Positions 7,770 through 16,750 of a stretch of DNA of 64,000 nt are shown piece by piece. A program made the position numbers and the translations under genes. The stretch is from Candidatus Cottocaccamicrobium excrementipullorum (GTDB lineage: Bacteria; Bacillota; Clostridia; Lachnospirales; Lachnospiraceae): assembly GCA_018713255.1 (NCBI GenBank), contig DVFL01000008.1:1-64000 (forward strand). The letters run 5' to 3'. Numbering within the stretch: position 1 is the first letter of the stretch; each line of letters opens with the position of its first letter. The notes under the pieces were generated by a model, which was not told the origin of the DNA, did not search any database, and saw only the letters and a list, made by a program, of their open reading frames with translations.

Positions 7770-8908
7770 TTATCTCCTTGTTTACTAAGTAGTTTTATAT
7801 ACTCATTCGTTAACGACCTTGCAACATCTTCTATGTCGTAACCTAATTTCTTTGCAATAATCTCGTTGCTATGCCTTTCTCTATTTTTATTTAGTCTCAG
7901 TATAATAGTATTTGCCCAATACTCAGGCCCTTGATTTAACGGTAAAAAAACTGATTCGTGTGTAATATCCACTTCTTTTGTTATGCAATCTGAAAAAACA
8001 CACAGCAAACCTGAAACTTGAGCCTCGATACCCACCACTGGAAGTCCTTCATGAAGGGATGGCATAAGCATCACATCCATCATTTGCATAAGTTCATTGA
8101 TTCGATTTGACGATCCACAGAAAATCACTTTCTCTTTTAAGCCCATTTTATTAACCTTTTCTTTTATGAAATCCTGCATTTCCCCTTCACCTACCAAAAG
8201 GAGCACTACATCATCCCTTTTTTTGGCTATATTTGCAAAAATTTCTATTAGGAACTCATGGTTTTTCTGTTTAAAAAATCTTCCAACATTTGCGAAAACC
8301 ACTTTATTTTCTAGCCCATTTTCTTTTCTCAATTGTTGTCTAATCGCATCGTTATATGCAAATTTCTTTGTATCTATTCCATTATGTATATAAGAGTACT
8401 TCTCATTCCTTACAACACAAGCTGGGAACATATATTTTGCCGCTTCTGTTGAGCAAGTAAAATAAGCGTCTGTATATAATGGCATAATAAATTTGCAGAA
8501 TTTATTTATAAGATATTTCAGCTTTGATTTATCTGTATTATTAGCATTATGTGAATGGACAATTACCCGCTTTACACCGGCTAATTTAGCACCGATACCA
8601 AGCAGAGTATCATAAGGAGTTGAAGCATTTATATGGAAAATATCTGGCTTTGCCTTTTTACATGCAGTATAACACCTATAAAATTTTAGCCAAAACTTCA
8701 TAAAACCATTAGTTGCATCATCATTGTATGCAGCATAAACTCTACCTCCCAGTGCTAAGGCGCGATCTTCTGAGAAGCCTTTCTTACTACTGTATTTCAA
8801 ATAATCAAAATTTAATTTTGTTCTGTCCATATGATCACATATGTTTAAAACCATACTAGTCACACCACCTGTCCCTAGTGGACATGTATGAAGTACTTTT
8901 CTTATCAT
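7766..8908 (-). CDS. Glycosyltransferase family 4, EpsF-like
   Basis: 380-residue GT-B glycosyltransferase. It begins VLHTCPLGTGGVTSMVLNIC, the GGVTxMVLN pattern of EpsF/CapM-like enzymes. The Rossmann donor domain follows: VVFANVGRFFKQKNHEFLIE, VGEGEM, and then SLHEGLPVVGIEAQVSGL with the catalytic-type glutamates. It overlaps the next gene by 4 bases. Probably transfers one hexose or HexNAc during repeat-unit assembly. Confidence 0.88.
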   Translation of the reverse strand: MIRKVLHTCPLGTGGVTSMVLNICDHMDRTKLNFDYLKYSSKKGFSEDRALALGGRVYAAYNDDATNGFMKFWLKFYRCYTACKKAKPDIFHINASTPYDTLLGIGAKLAGVKRVIVHSHNANNTDKSKLKYLINKFCKFIMPLYTDAYFTCSTEAAKYMFPACVVRNEKYSYIHNGIDTKKFAYNDAIRQQLRKENGLENKVVFANVGRFFKQKNHEFLIEIFANIAKKRDDVVLLLVGEGEMQDFIKEKVNKMGLKEKVIFCGSSNRINELMQMMDVMLMPSLHEGLPVVGIEAQVSGLLCVFSDCITKEVDITHESVFLPLNQGPEYWANTIILRLNKNRERHSNEIIAKKLGYDIEDVARSLTNEYIKLLSKQGDK

Positions 8909-8984
8909 TTCTTACATTTTCATCCTTTTCTTAAAATTGTTCTATTTAAAACATATATACAAACATTTATCACAAGAAACTGTA

Positions 8985-10214
8985 TTACTTGTTTGCATTA
9001 TAAACCCGTTTTTCAAACTTCCTCTGCTTAATTCTTTTTATTAGTCTAAAAAAATAACTTCGAAAAGGCATCTTGTTAATCATGGGTTTTACAAAATTTG
9101 CCATAATCGATTTGATATCATTTTCCGCCCATTTTTTCGAGAAGTCTAAATAATCCAATCGATTAGTATCTTTCCAAAACAAATCTCTATCTTTAGGAAT
9201 TGATGTCTTCTTGCTGAATGTGTCTAATGTTGAACTACAATTTCTATCCAGTACATGATATTTCATTTTTTCTTTACATTTTTCAAATAATTCCTGCGCT
9301 TTTACTGTATGAATCCAAAGACAGGTTGTACCCTTATCATCATCCATCTGTTTACAATACTGACCAATCTGATGAAAATCACCTATTGTGAAATCAGATA
9401 CTCTATCAACACATCTAAATGAACAATCATAGCACGACGGTCTCATATTGTATCCAGAAAAGAACGTTTTCATAAGCGACTTTGCATCATACTTTTGTTC
9501 TATGAATTTTCCATTTTTAAACTCAACTCGAACATTAGCTGTTGCATACCCATACGATTTATCTCTAAAATAAACTCTCCTTACGCTTTTATGATACTTA
9601 TCCTCGATATAGGAAATCCACTTCTCATATAGCAAAGGTGATGAAACTCCCAAACATAATAAATCAACAAGAATAAGGTAATTACGAAGATTGGAATTGC
9701 CAATATACTTAGATAGTCCATAGACTTGGCATGGCGTTCCTACAAAAAGGCATTCCTTTCCGCATAACAAATTCTGCTTGACTTCTTTGAAGATATCGCC
9801 CAGTTCGCTTTGTACATACTTCGAACCACGCATCTCTTCTAACTGATATTTTTCTTCTGCCCTCTTATGCAATATCGTTGTATCATTAAATCCTACCGCA
9901 TACACAAAGCCTTTCTTTTCTTCAATAACCCAGTTAGCTATTAAAGAAAACACCCCCCCCGCTGTACTCATGTAACGCTCACTATCATCACTGTTTTGAA
10001 CAGCGTATTTCTGTGATATCCCAACACCCGTAGGCTTTTCACTTATTATAGGGCATACTTTCTCGCATAATTCGCAATCAACACAGATATCTTTATTTAC
10101 TACCGGATATTTGAAACCCTCTTCGTCAGCCTCCATTTGAATTGCGCTTTTTGGGCAAACACTATAACACGCCGTGCAGCCACAGCATTTATCTTTTTCT
10201 TTAATCTCTATCAT
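8985..10214 (-). CDS. Coenzyme F420 hydrogenase/dehydrogenase beta-subunit family protein with two 4Fe-4S motifs
   Basis: 409 residues. The N-terminus has two ferredoxin-type clusters (CCGCTACYSVCP and CVDCELCEKVCP, residues ~10–55). The FrhB-type N-terminal domain follows (STAGGVFSLIANW, RGSKYVQSELG, FVGTPCQVYGL), then the FrhB C-terminal domain with more cysteines (PSCYDCSFRCVDRVSDFTIGD). Family members in bacterial EPS/capsule loci usually sit next to polysaccharide pyruvyltransferases, as here (10239–11399); their chemistry is not settled, and a flavin/Fe-S reductive step in sugar modification is my inference. Codons ~85–88 are formed by a run of eight Gs (9953–9960) encoding the conserved GG of STAGGVF. 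In this sequence the frame is intact. Confidence 0.85.
   Translation of the reverse strand: MIEIKEKDKCCGCTACYSVCPKSAIQMEADEEGFKYPVVNKDICVDCELCEKVCPIISEKPTGVGISQKYAVQNSDDSERYMSTAGGVFSLIANWVIEEKKGFVYAVGFNDTTILHKRAEEKYQLEEMRGSKYVQSELGDIFKEVKQNLLCGKECLFVGTPCQVYGLSKYIGNSNLRNYLILVDLLCLGVSSPLLYEKWISYIEDKYHKSVRRVYFRDKSYGYATANVRVEFKNGKFIEQKYDAKSLMKTFFSGYNMRPSCYDCSFRCVDRVSDFTIGDFHQIGQYCKQMDDDKGTTCLWIHTVKAQELFEKCKEKMKYHVLDRNCSSTLDTFSKKTSIPKDRDLFWKDTNRLDYLDFSKKWAENDIKSIMANFVKPMINKMPFRSYFFRLIKRIKQRKFEKRVYNANK
9953..9960. repeat. Homopolymer tract, 8 G on the coding strand
   Basis: Run of eight within the FrhB-family gene at about residue 86, in an otherwise AT-rich gene. Any change of length not divisible by three would truncate the protein after its Fe-S domain. 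The present length is the ON length. Confidence 0.85.
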
Positions 10215-10238
10215 TGTTGTTCACCCCGCAACGATTAT

Positions 10239-11399
10239 CTATACGCACTCAAGTGCACTACTTAAATACTCAACAGATCTATTTCTCATCTGGTTCAATT
10301 TAGTATCGACACATTCATAGTCTATTTCTGCAAGAGCCAAGTTTACAATGCTCTGTTCTTTCATTGTCATTCGTCTTTTTTCCAAACCAGTCTGTGAAAG
10401 CAAGCTTTCAATTCTCGAGTTCCTGGAATTCCGACTTTCGTCTGCGAATCTGTTAAATGTCACGAATTGCTTGTAATTTAATATTGAAAACACCGTTCCA
10501 TGGAATGAATCAGTGCAGACATACTCTGCATTCCGAATCAGATTGACAAATTCTGCTGGCCCTACATCATAAAGCTGATAATCGCCAAATGTGATATCAG
10601 ATTCAACAAACTCATCAAGATGCGGGATTGTAACGATTTTGTACCCGGTCTGTTGTCCTAATTCTTTTACCCACATTCTATGCAGCGGATTGTTCCCTAG
10701 TAAATAGCAGAACATATACTTTTCATCTACTACTGTCTTAGAAGGAATAATTTTCTTCCACTCATCACCAGTAAACAAGAGAGTAGGATCAACGACCGTT
10801 GGAACGTCTCGACCGATTAACTCCTTAATCATTTCCGAAGCCCGTAGCTCCCTGACACTGATATGTTCAATTCTATTTAAAAATGTTTTTGCAATCTTCT
10901 TTTTCCTCTTCGGTATCTGACTCACACCGAAGCTTGTTGCGTAAGCAATTTTTGTCACTTCATCCGGGACAAACATTAAATTATAGAAGCCTGTTGAATA
11001 TCCTTCCGGTCTCCATAATTGATCACTTCCCACCATTACAGCGTCATATCCTCTTGCAGCCTGCGTCAGTTGTTCAAAGGTATCATATGCAGGTGACATA
11101 TTTGTAAACGTCTGATTCATAAATGAATCAAAACATGCATTCCTCCGCTTAATACCCGAATCCACATTTGGATACTTACTTAAGGCTCTCTGTCTTTCCA
11201 CTTTTAATCTCTTCCCTTTGACAATCTCTGGAATACGATCCAGAGATTTCAGTATCAAACCCACAGTTGGTTTTCTCTTGTACCGGATAAACTCATAAGG
11301 GTATCCCAGTTTTTCAAGCATTTTTCCTGTAGCTAATGACTGGAGCATACTCCCATAGTTCTTTGTATTATAACAAGCACATACGCCTATTTTTTTCAT
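10239..11399 (-). CDS. Polysaccharide pyruvyltransferase family protein (CsaB/WcaK-like)
   Basis: 386-residue GT-B-like enzyme that transfers pyruvate from phosphoenolpyruvate to sugar hydroxyls as a ketal. Visible features: an N-terminal YNTKNYGSMLQSLATGKML (the N-x-G-x-x-L-Q nucleotide-loop-like motif), VMVGSDQLWRPEG, and the C-terminal CTDSFHGTVFSI, the family's diagnostic S-F/R-H-G-x-x-x-S-I box. It lies 24 bases upstream of the FrhB-family gene, a common pairing. It probably makes the polymer anionic. Confidence 0.88.
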   Translation of the reverse strand: MKKIGVCACYNTKNYGSMLQSLATGKMLEKLGYPYEFIRYKRKPTVGLILKSLDRIPEIVKGKRLKVERQRALSKYPNVDSGIKRRNACFDSFMNQTFTNMSPAYDTFEQLTQAARGYDAVMVGSDQLWRPEGYSTGFYNLMFVPDEVTKIAYATSFGVSQIPKRKKKIAKTFLNRIEHISVRELRASEMIKELIGRDVPTVVDPTLLFTGDEWKKIIPSKTVVDEKYMFCYLLGNNPLHRMWVKELGQQTGYKIVTIPHLDEFVESDITFGDYQLYDVGPAEFVNLIRNAEYVCTDSFHGTVFSILNYKQFVTFNRFADESRNSRNSRIESLLSQTGLEKRRMTMKEQSIVNLALAEIDYECVDTKLNQMRNRSVEYLSSALECV

Positions 11400-11406
11400 C
11401 TAATTT

Positions 11407-12495
11407 TCACCCCACAACTCTGCGATATAATTTATCTAATGCATCGAAATACATTGCATCGCCAAATGTATTCTCGGCCAGTTTCCTTGAATTATCTCCC
11501 ATCTTTGTTCTCAATGAATCAGAAGATATAAGCCCATTCAATGCTTCTGTAAGAGCATCAATATCCCCTGCTTTGTACAAAAAACCATTTTCTCCATTGT
11601 GAACGGCTTCTGCTACACTACCCACATCCGTCGCTACAACCGGCATTCCATAACTAATCGCCTCAAGTATGGCAATAGGCAGACCTTCATTATAAGAAGG
11701 TAAAACTAATACCTGATTTAATTGAAGCTGTTTTATCTTCTCTTTACCGGCAACCCATCCAAGAAAGTTAACATAGGAAGTAAGAGAATTCTCTTTTACA
11801 TAATTTCTTAACTCTGCTTCGCACTCTCCGGTTCCACCAATATTGAAAATAACTTTCTTCTCATCCAATATTCCATTGTCTTTTAGATTCTTAATTGCTT
11901 TCAGCAAATCAATAACACCTTTTCTCTTTACTAAGACACCCAAATAGAGGAAATTAATGCAATCAATATTTTGATTTGTACATGTCTCCGGAATGTGAAC
12001 TGTATTATTCATTACCTCTATCTTAGCATTGGGCGCAATTCGTTTAACCCTTTCCTCCCACTCTTTTCCGAGTGCAACAACACAACTGCATTCCGTCAGC
12101 AAAGAACATATTTTTTTCTTTTTACATTCTGACGCATTATCATAAAATTCGACAAATCCGGAACTATGCAGATGGATAATATCAGCAACTCCATATTTCC
12201 TGCACAATCTATGAATATAGTATTTTCTAGTGAAGCTCCCTGCATGTGACATGTGAATATGTGCCACATCTACATGTCCTTTTTTTAATTCTTTTCTAAG
12301 TTGAAAGTATCCTTTTAGAAAAGATTTTATTTTATCTACGGAACTACCGCCTTCAAATGTGGGGATAAATCTCATTTCTATATTTTGCTCACGCCAATTA
12401 TGAGACAAAATTTGTGAAATCACACTTGTAATACCGCCTTTTACCGATGAAGCGTTTCCGACAGTAACAACTTTTAAGATTTGATCCTCACTCAT
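11407..12495 (-). CDS. Glycosyltransferase family 4
   Basis: 362-residue GT-B enzyme. N-terminal VVTVGNASSVKGGITSVISQ is the acceptor-domain glycine loop. The C-terminal donor domain has FLGWVAGKEKI and SYNEGLPIAILEAISYGMPV (E-x7-E), followed by ATDVGSVAEAV. It starts with ATG at 12495, six codons before the glycine loop, and ends 7 bases before the pyruvyltransferase. Retaining transfer of one sugar of the repeat unit; donor not readable. Confidence 0.9.
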   Translation of the reverse strand: MSEDQILKVVTVGNASSVKGGITSVISQILSHNWREQNIEMRFIPTFEGGSSVDKIKSFLKGYFQLRKELKKGHVDVAHIHMSHAGSFTRKYYIHRLCRKYGVADIIHLHSSGFVEFYDNASECKKKKICSLLTECSCVVALGKEWEERVKRIAPNAKIEVMNNTVHIPETCTNQNIDCINFLYLGVLVKRKGVIDLLKAIKNLKDNGILDEKKVIFNIGGTGECEAELRNYVKENSLTSYVNFLGWVAGKEKIKQLQLNQVLVLPSYNEGLPIAILEAISYGMPVVATDVGSVAEAVHNGENGFLYKAGDIDALTEALNGLISSDSLRTKMGDNSRKLAENTFGDAMYFDALDKLYRRVVG

Positions 12496-12509
12496 AAAAA
12501 TTACCCTTT

Positions 12510-13004
12510 CTACAATCCCTCAATAAAATCTATTACAATTTTATTTATCTTCTTATTGCTGGACACAAACTCAACGGGTTGAAACTCATCAATATGTATT
12601 ATCCTATCTCTAAGTTCTTCTTTATCCATTGCCGACAGTGTGTAACCCTTATCTGTGAACAAAGCTGCAAGCTCTAACTGATGATCGTCCAGGTGCTCCT
12701 TAAACTTATATTGTCTGGGAAAAATAATCACCTTACGGTGGGCCCTCAATGCAGAAGTCACACTGCCGGTTCCTGCATGAGTAATAATGATGTCTGCCTT
12801 TGCAACCAGTTCTTTAAATTTCTCGTCTGAAGTCATATCAAACGCCTTATAATTGCGTGGCTGATAATCTGTATATCCAATCTGAGCAATTACTTCTTTA
12901 CCAGCTATAACACCCTCGTCACACAATTCATCAACAATCTGAAGGAGACGTGGAAACTTATATTCCTCTGATGAACCCACTGTTATGAAAATCAATATAT
13001 CCAC
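12510..13004 (-). CDS. Alg13/PssE-like catalytic subunit of a split glycosyltransferase
   Basis: 164-residue donor-binding half (GT28 C-terminal domain) of a two-subunit transferase. The motif ADIIITHAGTGSVTSALR is the UDP-sugar-binding HAGxGS loop of Alg13/MurG/EpsF-type proteins. The start is a GTG at 13004 inside the 3' end of the partner gene (13-base overlap), giving M-DILIFITVG. The partner subunit is the membrane anchor at 12992–13477. Such pairs commonly add the second sugar to the undecaprenyl-PP-linked primer. Confidence 0.87.
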   Translation of the reverse strand: MDILIFITVGSSEEYKFPRLLQIVDELCDEGVIAGKEVIAQIGYTDYQPRNYKAFDMTSDEKFKELVAKADIIITHAGTGSVTSALRAHRKVIIFPRQYKFKEHLDDHQLELAALFTDKGYTLSAMDKEELRDRIIHIDEFQPVEFVSSNKKINKIVIDFIEGL

Positions 13005-13477
13005 CCCCCATATATTGCTTTCGGATAAAATTTAAGTAAACTCTCCCATTGAACGATGAATAAATCCGCAAATTTATATATAAGCATTCCTGTCTTATTC
13101 GGAGAACTGATTCTCGCAAAGCTCTCTATGTAAATTACTTTTTTGTGAAACAACTTCGCCAACAAACATGTAGGGATAGCCACTCCTGCTCCAGTTGTAA
13201 GAACAATATCGGGTCGTTCTTTTATAAAAATAAATAGCTGTTGAAAACACATTTTTATAAAGCGGAGAAAAAATATAATTTTATTAGTGCGCAACATATC
13301 ATCTACAAGATATTTCTTTTGTTTCATTTTTTCTGTTGATTTTACTCTCGGAACAACATAGTAGGAGTCATATTTAGCAATGACATCTTTTAGTTGTCGT
13401 AATTGTTCCAGATGACCACCCGCAGAGGCGATCATGCATATTTTTTTCTTATTTCTACTCACAGCTATGCCCCTCAT
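12992..13477 (-). CDS. Alg14/PssD-like membrane-anchoring subunit of a split glycosyltransferase
   Basis: 161-residue acceptor-binding half. The sequence KKICMIASAGGHLEQLRQL is the canonical Alg14/PssD N-terminus (ASxGGHLxQL). A basic amphipathic stretch (FLRFIKMCFQQLFIFIKERP) can dock on the membrane, and TGAGVAIPTCLLAK follows. It overlaps the preceding epimerase as ATGA (ATG at 13477); a GTG at 13462 is an alternative start closer to the usual N-terminus. The last codons include a run of six Gs that overlaps the GTG start of the partner. Confidence 0.87.
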   Translation of the reverse strand: MRGIAVSRNKKKICMIASAGGHLEQLRQLKDVIAKYDSYYVVPRVKSTEKMKQKKYLVDDMLRTNKIIFFLRFIKMCFQQLFIFIKERPDIVLTTGAGVAIPTCLLAKLFHKKVIYIESFARISSPNKTGMLIYKFADLFIVQWESLLKFYPKAIYGGWIY

Positions 13478-14442
13478 TTACCTTCATACTTTTTAATCCA
13501 ATCAATCGTTGCTTTAGTACCCTGCAGTCTTGTATACGGTATTTCTGGAGCAATTTCGTATGTATTACTCATATCATTCGTTCCGTCATTCGTCATATTT
13601 CCAAAGCGAAATGACTGCATAGGAAAATGAATTCCAAACACCCCCAGGAAATCTCCGAACTTTGCCAAGCACTTTACGAACCAAACCGGCATGGTAGGAA
13701 TATTAAATCCTAGCTCGTGTGCGATCTCATCCGCCCATTCATTAATTTCATAGGCGGGCTCATCTCCGATGTAGAATACTTTATTATTTTTATCTGGGGT
13801 AGATGTGAACAGTAGCTGCTCAATTTGATACACAGCATTTCCAATATATCCATAGGTCTTATGGCATTTAATATGCCCAATATGGAAATACATCCTTCTC
13901 ATGACCATATCAAAGAAGTTTCTATACGGTACTCCAAACCATGGCCCCCATATAGATGTAGGACGAATAATGCACCAATCACAATGTGGCGCGTCCCCCC
14001 ATACACGGATTTCTGTTTCGACCTTGCTCTCCCCATATTTCGTGTGAGGACAATAGTCGTGCTGGTTTTTGATCTTATAACCATTGCGAGTAACAAACTT
14101 AGATGACGTGATGATGACCTTTTTAAGCTCCGGCAATTTGTGAATTATCTTCATCACATTTTCAACACCGATCACATTAGATGAATAATCATCTATTGTC
14201 TTTCCATCCAGGTCTGTACGCGCTGCCAGATGGATAAAATAATCTGGTTTAAACTCCAGAACTACCTTTTCAAGTTCATCATAATCTCTTATATCAACTT
14301 TCTTCCAGACGGACTTGCGTTCCTCAATTTTCGGCGCATTAATATCTACATTACAGACTTCATACCCCTTTTTTATAAGATCTTCCAGAAGATTAGTTCC
14401 TATGAAACCTGATGCGCCCGTGAGTAAGATTCTGTTTTTCAT
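13474..14442 (-). CDS. NAD-dependent sugar-nucleotide epimerase/dehydratase (extended SDR)
   Basis: Rossmann-fold extended SDR that modifies a nucleotide sugar. It begins MKNRILLTGASGFIGTNLLE (NAD-binding GxxGxxG). The catalytic Y-x-x-x-K is KYGESK, preceded by a TSSK serine region; PTSIWGPW is the typical substrate-loop motif. The start is set at ATG 14442, because AAAGGTGAAG lies 6–15 bases upstream and the NAD motif must be near the N-terminus; the upstream ATG at 14529 would add 29 unrelated residues. About 322 residues. Exact substrate unknown. Confidence 0.87.
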   Translation of the reverse strand: MKNRILLTGASGFIGTNLLEDLIKKGYEVCNVDINAPKIEERKSVWKKVDIRDYDELEKVVLEFKPDYFIHLAARTDLDGKTIDDYSSNVIGVENVMKIIHKLPELKKVIITSSKFVTRNGYKIKNQHDYCPHTKYGESKVETEIRVWGDAPHCDWCIIRPTSIWGPWFGVPYRNFFDMVMRRMYFHIGHIKCHKTYGYIGNAVYQIEQLLFTSTPDKNNKVFYIGDEPAYEINEWADEIAHELGFNIPTMPVWFVKCLAKFGDFLGVFGIHFPMQSFRFGNMTNDGTNDMSNTYEIAPEIPYTRLQGTKATIDWIKKYEGK

Positions 14443-14603
14443 TATATCTTCACCTTTAATATTCATTTCATTATACTTATGTAGGCTATTAAACATGTTA
14501 GCAATTGTCTTATTAGTATTAATAGCCACCGAAGCTGTTTATTTTAATTTTTTTCGTATGGTATTTATTATTTTAAAACTTCTGGGAAACATATTTTGGA
14601 ACA

Positions 14604-15389
14604 CTACAGCGGATACACTAAGGAATGTAACCTTTTTGCTCCTATGCAACATAAATATTGTGGGATACCCCCCCCCCCAGAAAATTTTGCCTCATGTTTC
14701 TGCTTCTGTATATGAAATATTCCTTGCCCCCATCCCCATTGAGATGGATTTCGGAATGCAGGCAAATCATACTTTTTACTTAGAACAGATAAAACAGATT
14801 GATTATGACGTGTATCGATAAAGTCACTGTAATTATCTTTTCCCAAACGATTGTCGTCATCCGTAAACAAGAATGGCGCATCTAATACGATACGTAACCA
14901 CTCTTCAAAAAACTTCATAGTACAGTCATTTTTCTTGACAATAAAATATGTAGATACTCTCTGTCTTGTTTCACTTGTTTTCTTATTGTCCATATTCAAA
15001 TAAACAAATATATCTCGTTTTGTTAGTTCACTTTCTTTAAAACCATTTTCAAACAGAAGAATAGGTGTTTTATTGTTTTCCATAAACTCAATTAGATAAT
15101 CTACTGATCTAATAAAGTACGCACCTGAATCGCAATATATAACATAATCTCCCTCTTTGACCTGATTTAATGCATCCATTAGAATATGCGGACGCCATAG
15201 CCCATATTTTCCAATTCTTTTATCGTTTTGAATAAAGGCTTCTTTATTTTGTTTTCTAAAATTTTCATCTATATCCTCTGGTCCATACTCAATAACTTTA
15301 TCTACTTTTCCAACTGAATAAGCTTTTTTCGTTGCATAGTGCTGTGCCGGTTTCCAAGGAGCATCGGCATAATTTATTAATAGCTTCAT
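14604..15389 (-). CDS. Putative capsular glycosyltransferase, C-terminus out of frame after an 11-G tract
   Basis: About 237 good residues starting MKLLINYADAPWKPAQHYAT. EGDYVIYCDSGAYFI (DxD-like, residues ~95–110) and QSVLSVLSKKYDL suggest a GT-A type transferase of the kind seen in capsule loci, though I do not recognise a named family with certainty. After KFS comes a run of eleven Gs (14668–14678). In the sequence given, translation leaves this as GGGGIPQYLCCIGAKRLHS and stops at 14604. With nine or twelve Gs it would instead read GGGYPTIFMLHRSKKVTF, continue through FPRSFKIINTIRKKLK and stop at 14539, a plausible basic C-terminus for such an enzyme. The reading given is probably a phase-OFF or altered form. 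Confidence 0.75.
   Translation of the reverse strand: MKLLINYADAPWKPAQHYATKKAYSVGKVDKVIEYGPEDIDENFRKQNKEAFIQNDKRIGKYGLWRPHILMDALNQVKEGDYVIYCDSGAYFIRSVDYLIEFMENNKTPILLFENGFKESELTKRDIFVYLNMDNKKTSETRQRVSTYFIVKKNDCTMKFFEEWLRIVLDAPFLFTDDDNRLGKDNYSDFIDTRHNQSVLSVLSKKYDLPAFRNPSQWGWGQGIFHIQKQKHEAKFSGGGGIPQYLCCIGAKRLHSLVYPL
14668..14678. repeat. Homopolymer tract, 11 G on the coding strand (candidate phase-variation switch)
   Basis: Longest homopolymer G/C run in the window, inside a glycosyltransferase at codons ~238–241. Lengths 9 and 12 give a ~280-residue protein ending at 14539; length 11 gives 261 residues with an unrelated tail; length 10 stops within 13 codons of the tract. Confidence 0.9.
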
Positions 15390-15398
15390 CTTTTTACC

Positions 15399-16691
15399 TC
15401 ACCGTTCTAAAATCGCCTCTACGTACTTTCCCACACTGACATCCTTTGTGAAATTCTTCTCCAGATACGTTCTACCTTTCATACCCATCTCTTTCTCCAG
15501 TCCACTGTCAGCATTCTCTATGTACCAGCGGATGATATCCGCCACCCCTACATAATCCCCAGGTTCACAGCACTTACCGCAGCCAATCTCATCGATAAGC
15601 ATTCGCACTTCAGAGCCTTCCTCCAGTACGCCTATTATGGGCTTACCAACGCCCATAATGCCATATGCTTTAGAGGGGCAGCTCACACCTTTGATTCCTT
15701 TAGCATTCACACACCAATGGACATCTCCGGCATTAAGACTGTAGATCAGGTCGGCTTTGCTCTGATAGGGAATGAAGATCACATTCTCGAAGTGATGTCT
15801 CTTTGTATACATCACCAACTTATCGAGAACCGATCCGGCTCCAACAAAGACAAATACAACCTCTCTGCCATCCGCTGTTCTTGGCCCTTCCTCATACACA
15901 CCTTTCAGTGTGTAGCCTTTGCGGAACTGTTTTAGAACCTTAATCAGTTTCTCCAGATCGTAGTAGAGACCAATGTTACCGGAGTACATGATAACGAACT
16001 TGTTCTCAAGTCTGTACTTTTTCTTGAACTCCAGCACATGCTCGTTGTCCTCCGGCAACGGATAGACTTCCTTCTCATCAATCCAGTTATTGATCATTGT
16101 GTACTTCGGTACATTCTTATTCTTAAATCTCTTCTTCAGCGTCTCGACCAGATCACGGCCAACTGTGATCACCAGATCAGAATGGCGACAGCTGAACTTA
16201 TCCGCAATCATCATGGCCTTCAGGATCAGCTTATTGTCACTATAATGCACCGCCATGACCTGTTCAGGATTAAAGTCCTGGATGCAATAAATCATCTTAG
16301 CATGTTTCTGCCACTTGCCCAGAACACCAAGCAAACCACCAAGGATAGGTGGCTGGCTGATGGTAAACACATAATCCTGCTTTCCAGCTTTACAGCTTGC
16401 CCCTAAAGCTCCAAAGAAGTAAGCCAGTATATTTTTGATTCGGCTCATCTTATTGGTTTTTGTAAACTCAGGCACTCGAACACGAATAATCTTGACACCA
16501 TTTAACTCTTCAAAATAGTACTTCCGGGTCTTATATTGATCCTCAATCGTCCCACCATAAGAGGGGACAACACAGATTACAGTCACATCAAATGCATCCA
16601 GCATTCCTTCGGCCTGATCTTTCAATATCTGACCAGTACTCGCTGTATCAGGAGCATAATAGTGAGCGAAAATTAGTATTCTTTTTTTCAT
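15399..16691 (-). CDS. Glycosyltransferase family 4, WbuB-like
   Basis: About 430 residues of GT-B fold. It begins MKKRILIFAHYYAPDTASTG, the WbuB-type start with the YxPxxxxTG loop. A hydrophobic patch follows (YFFGALGASCKAGKQDY), then VIMYSGNIGLYYDLEKLIKV and VSCPSKAYGIMGVGKPIIGV in the donor domain. WbuB-like enzymes often add a fucosamine-type or related amino sugar in O-antigen systems; the donor here is not readable. The start is at ATG 16691, because GGGAGG lies six bases upstream; the upstream ATG at 16709 lacks this. Confidence 0.9.
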   Translation of the reverse strand: MKKRILIFAHYYAPDTASTGQILKDQAEGMLDAFDVTVICVVPSYGGTIEDQYKTRKYYFEELNGVKIIRVRVPEFTKTNKMSRIKNILAYFFGALGASCKAGKQDYVFTISQPPILGGLLGVLGKWQKHAKMIYCIQDFNPEQVMAVHYSDNKLILKAMMIADKFSCRHSDLVITVGRDLVETLKKRFKNKNVPKYTMINNWIDEKEVYPLPEDNEHVLEFKKKYRLENKFVIMYSGNIGLYYDLEKLIKVLKQFRKGYTLKGVYEEGPRTADGREVVFVFVGAGSVLDKLVMYTKRHHFENVIFIPYQSKADLIYSLNAGDVHWCVNAKGIKGVSCPSKAYGIMGVGKPIIGVLEEGSEVRMLIDEIGCGKCCEPGDYVGVADIIRWYIENADSGLEKEMGMKGRTYLEKNFTKDVSVGKYVEAILER

Positions 16692-16750
16692 TACTACCCT
16701 CCCGTTCAAATACTTTTGTATCTTATGTATAACATGAACATGCTCATTCT

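Noticed and set aside
13005-13010. 6-G run at the Alg14/Alg13-like gene overlap as a fourth phase switch
   Set aside because: Six is short for slippage, and the same length occurs in the epimerase (13995–14000) and wzy with intact frames.
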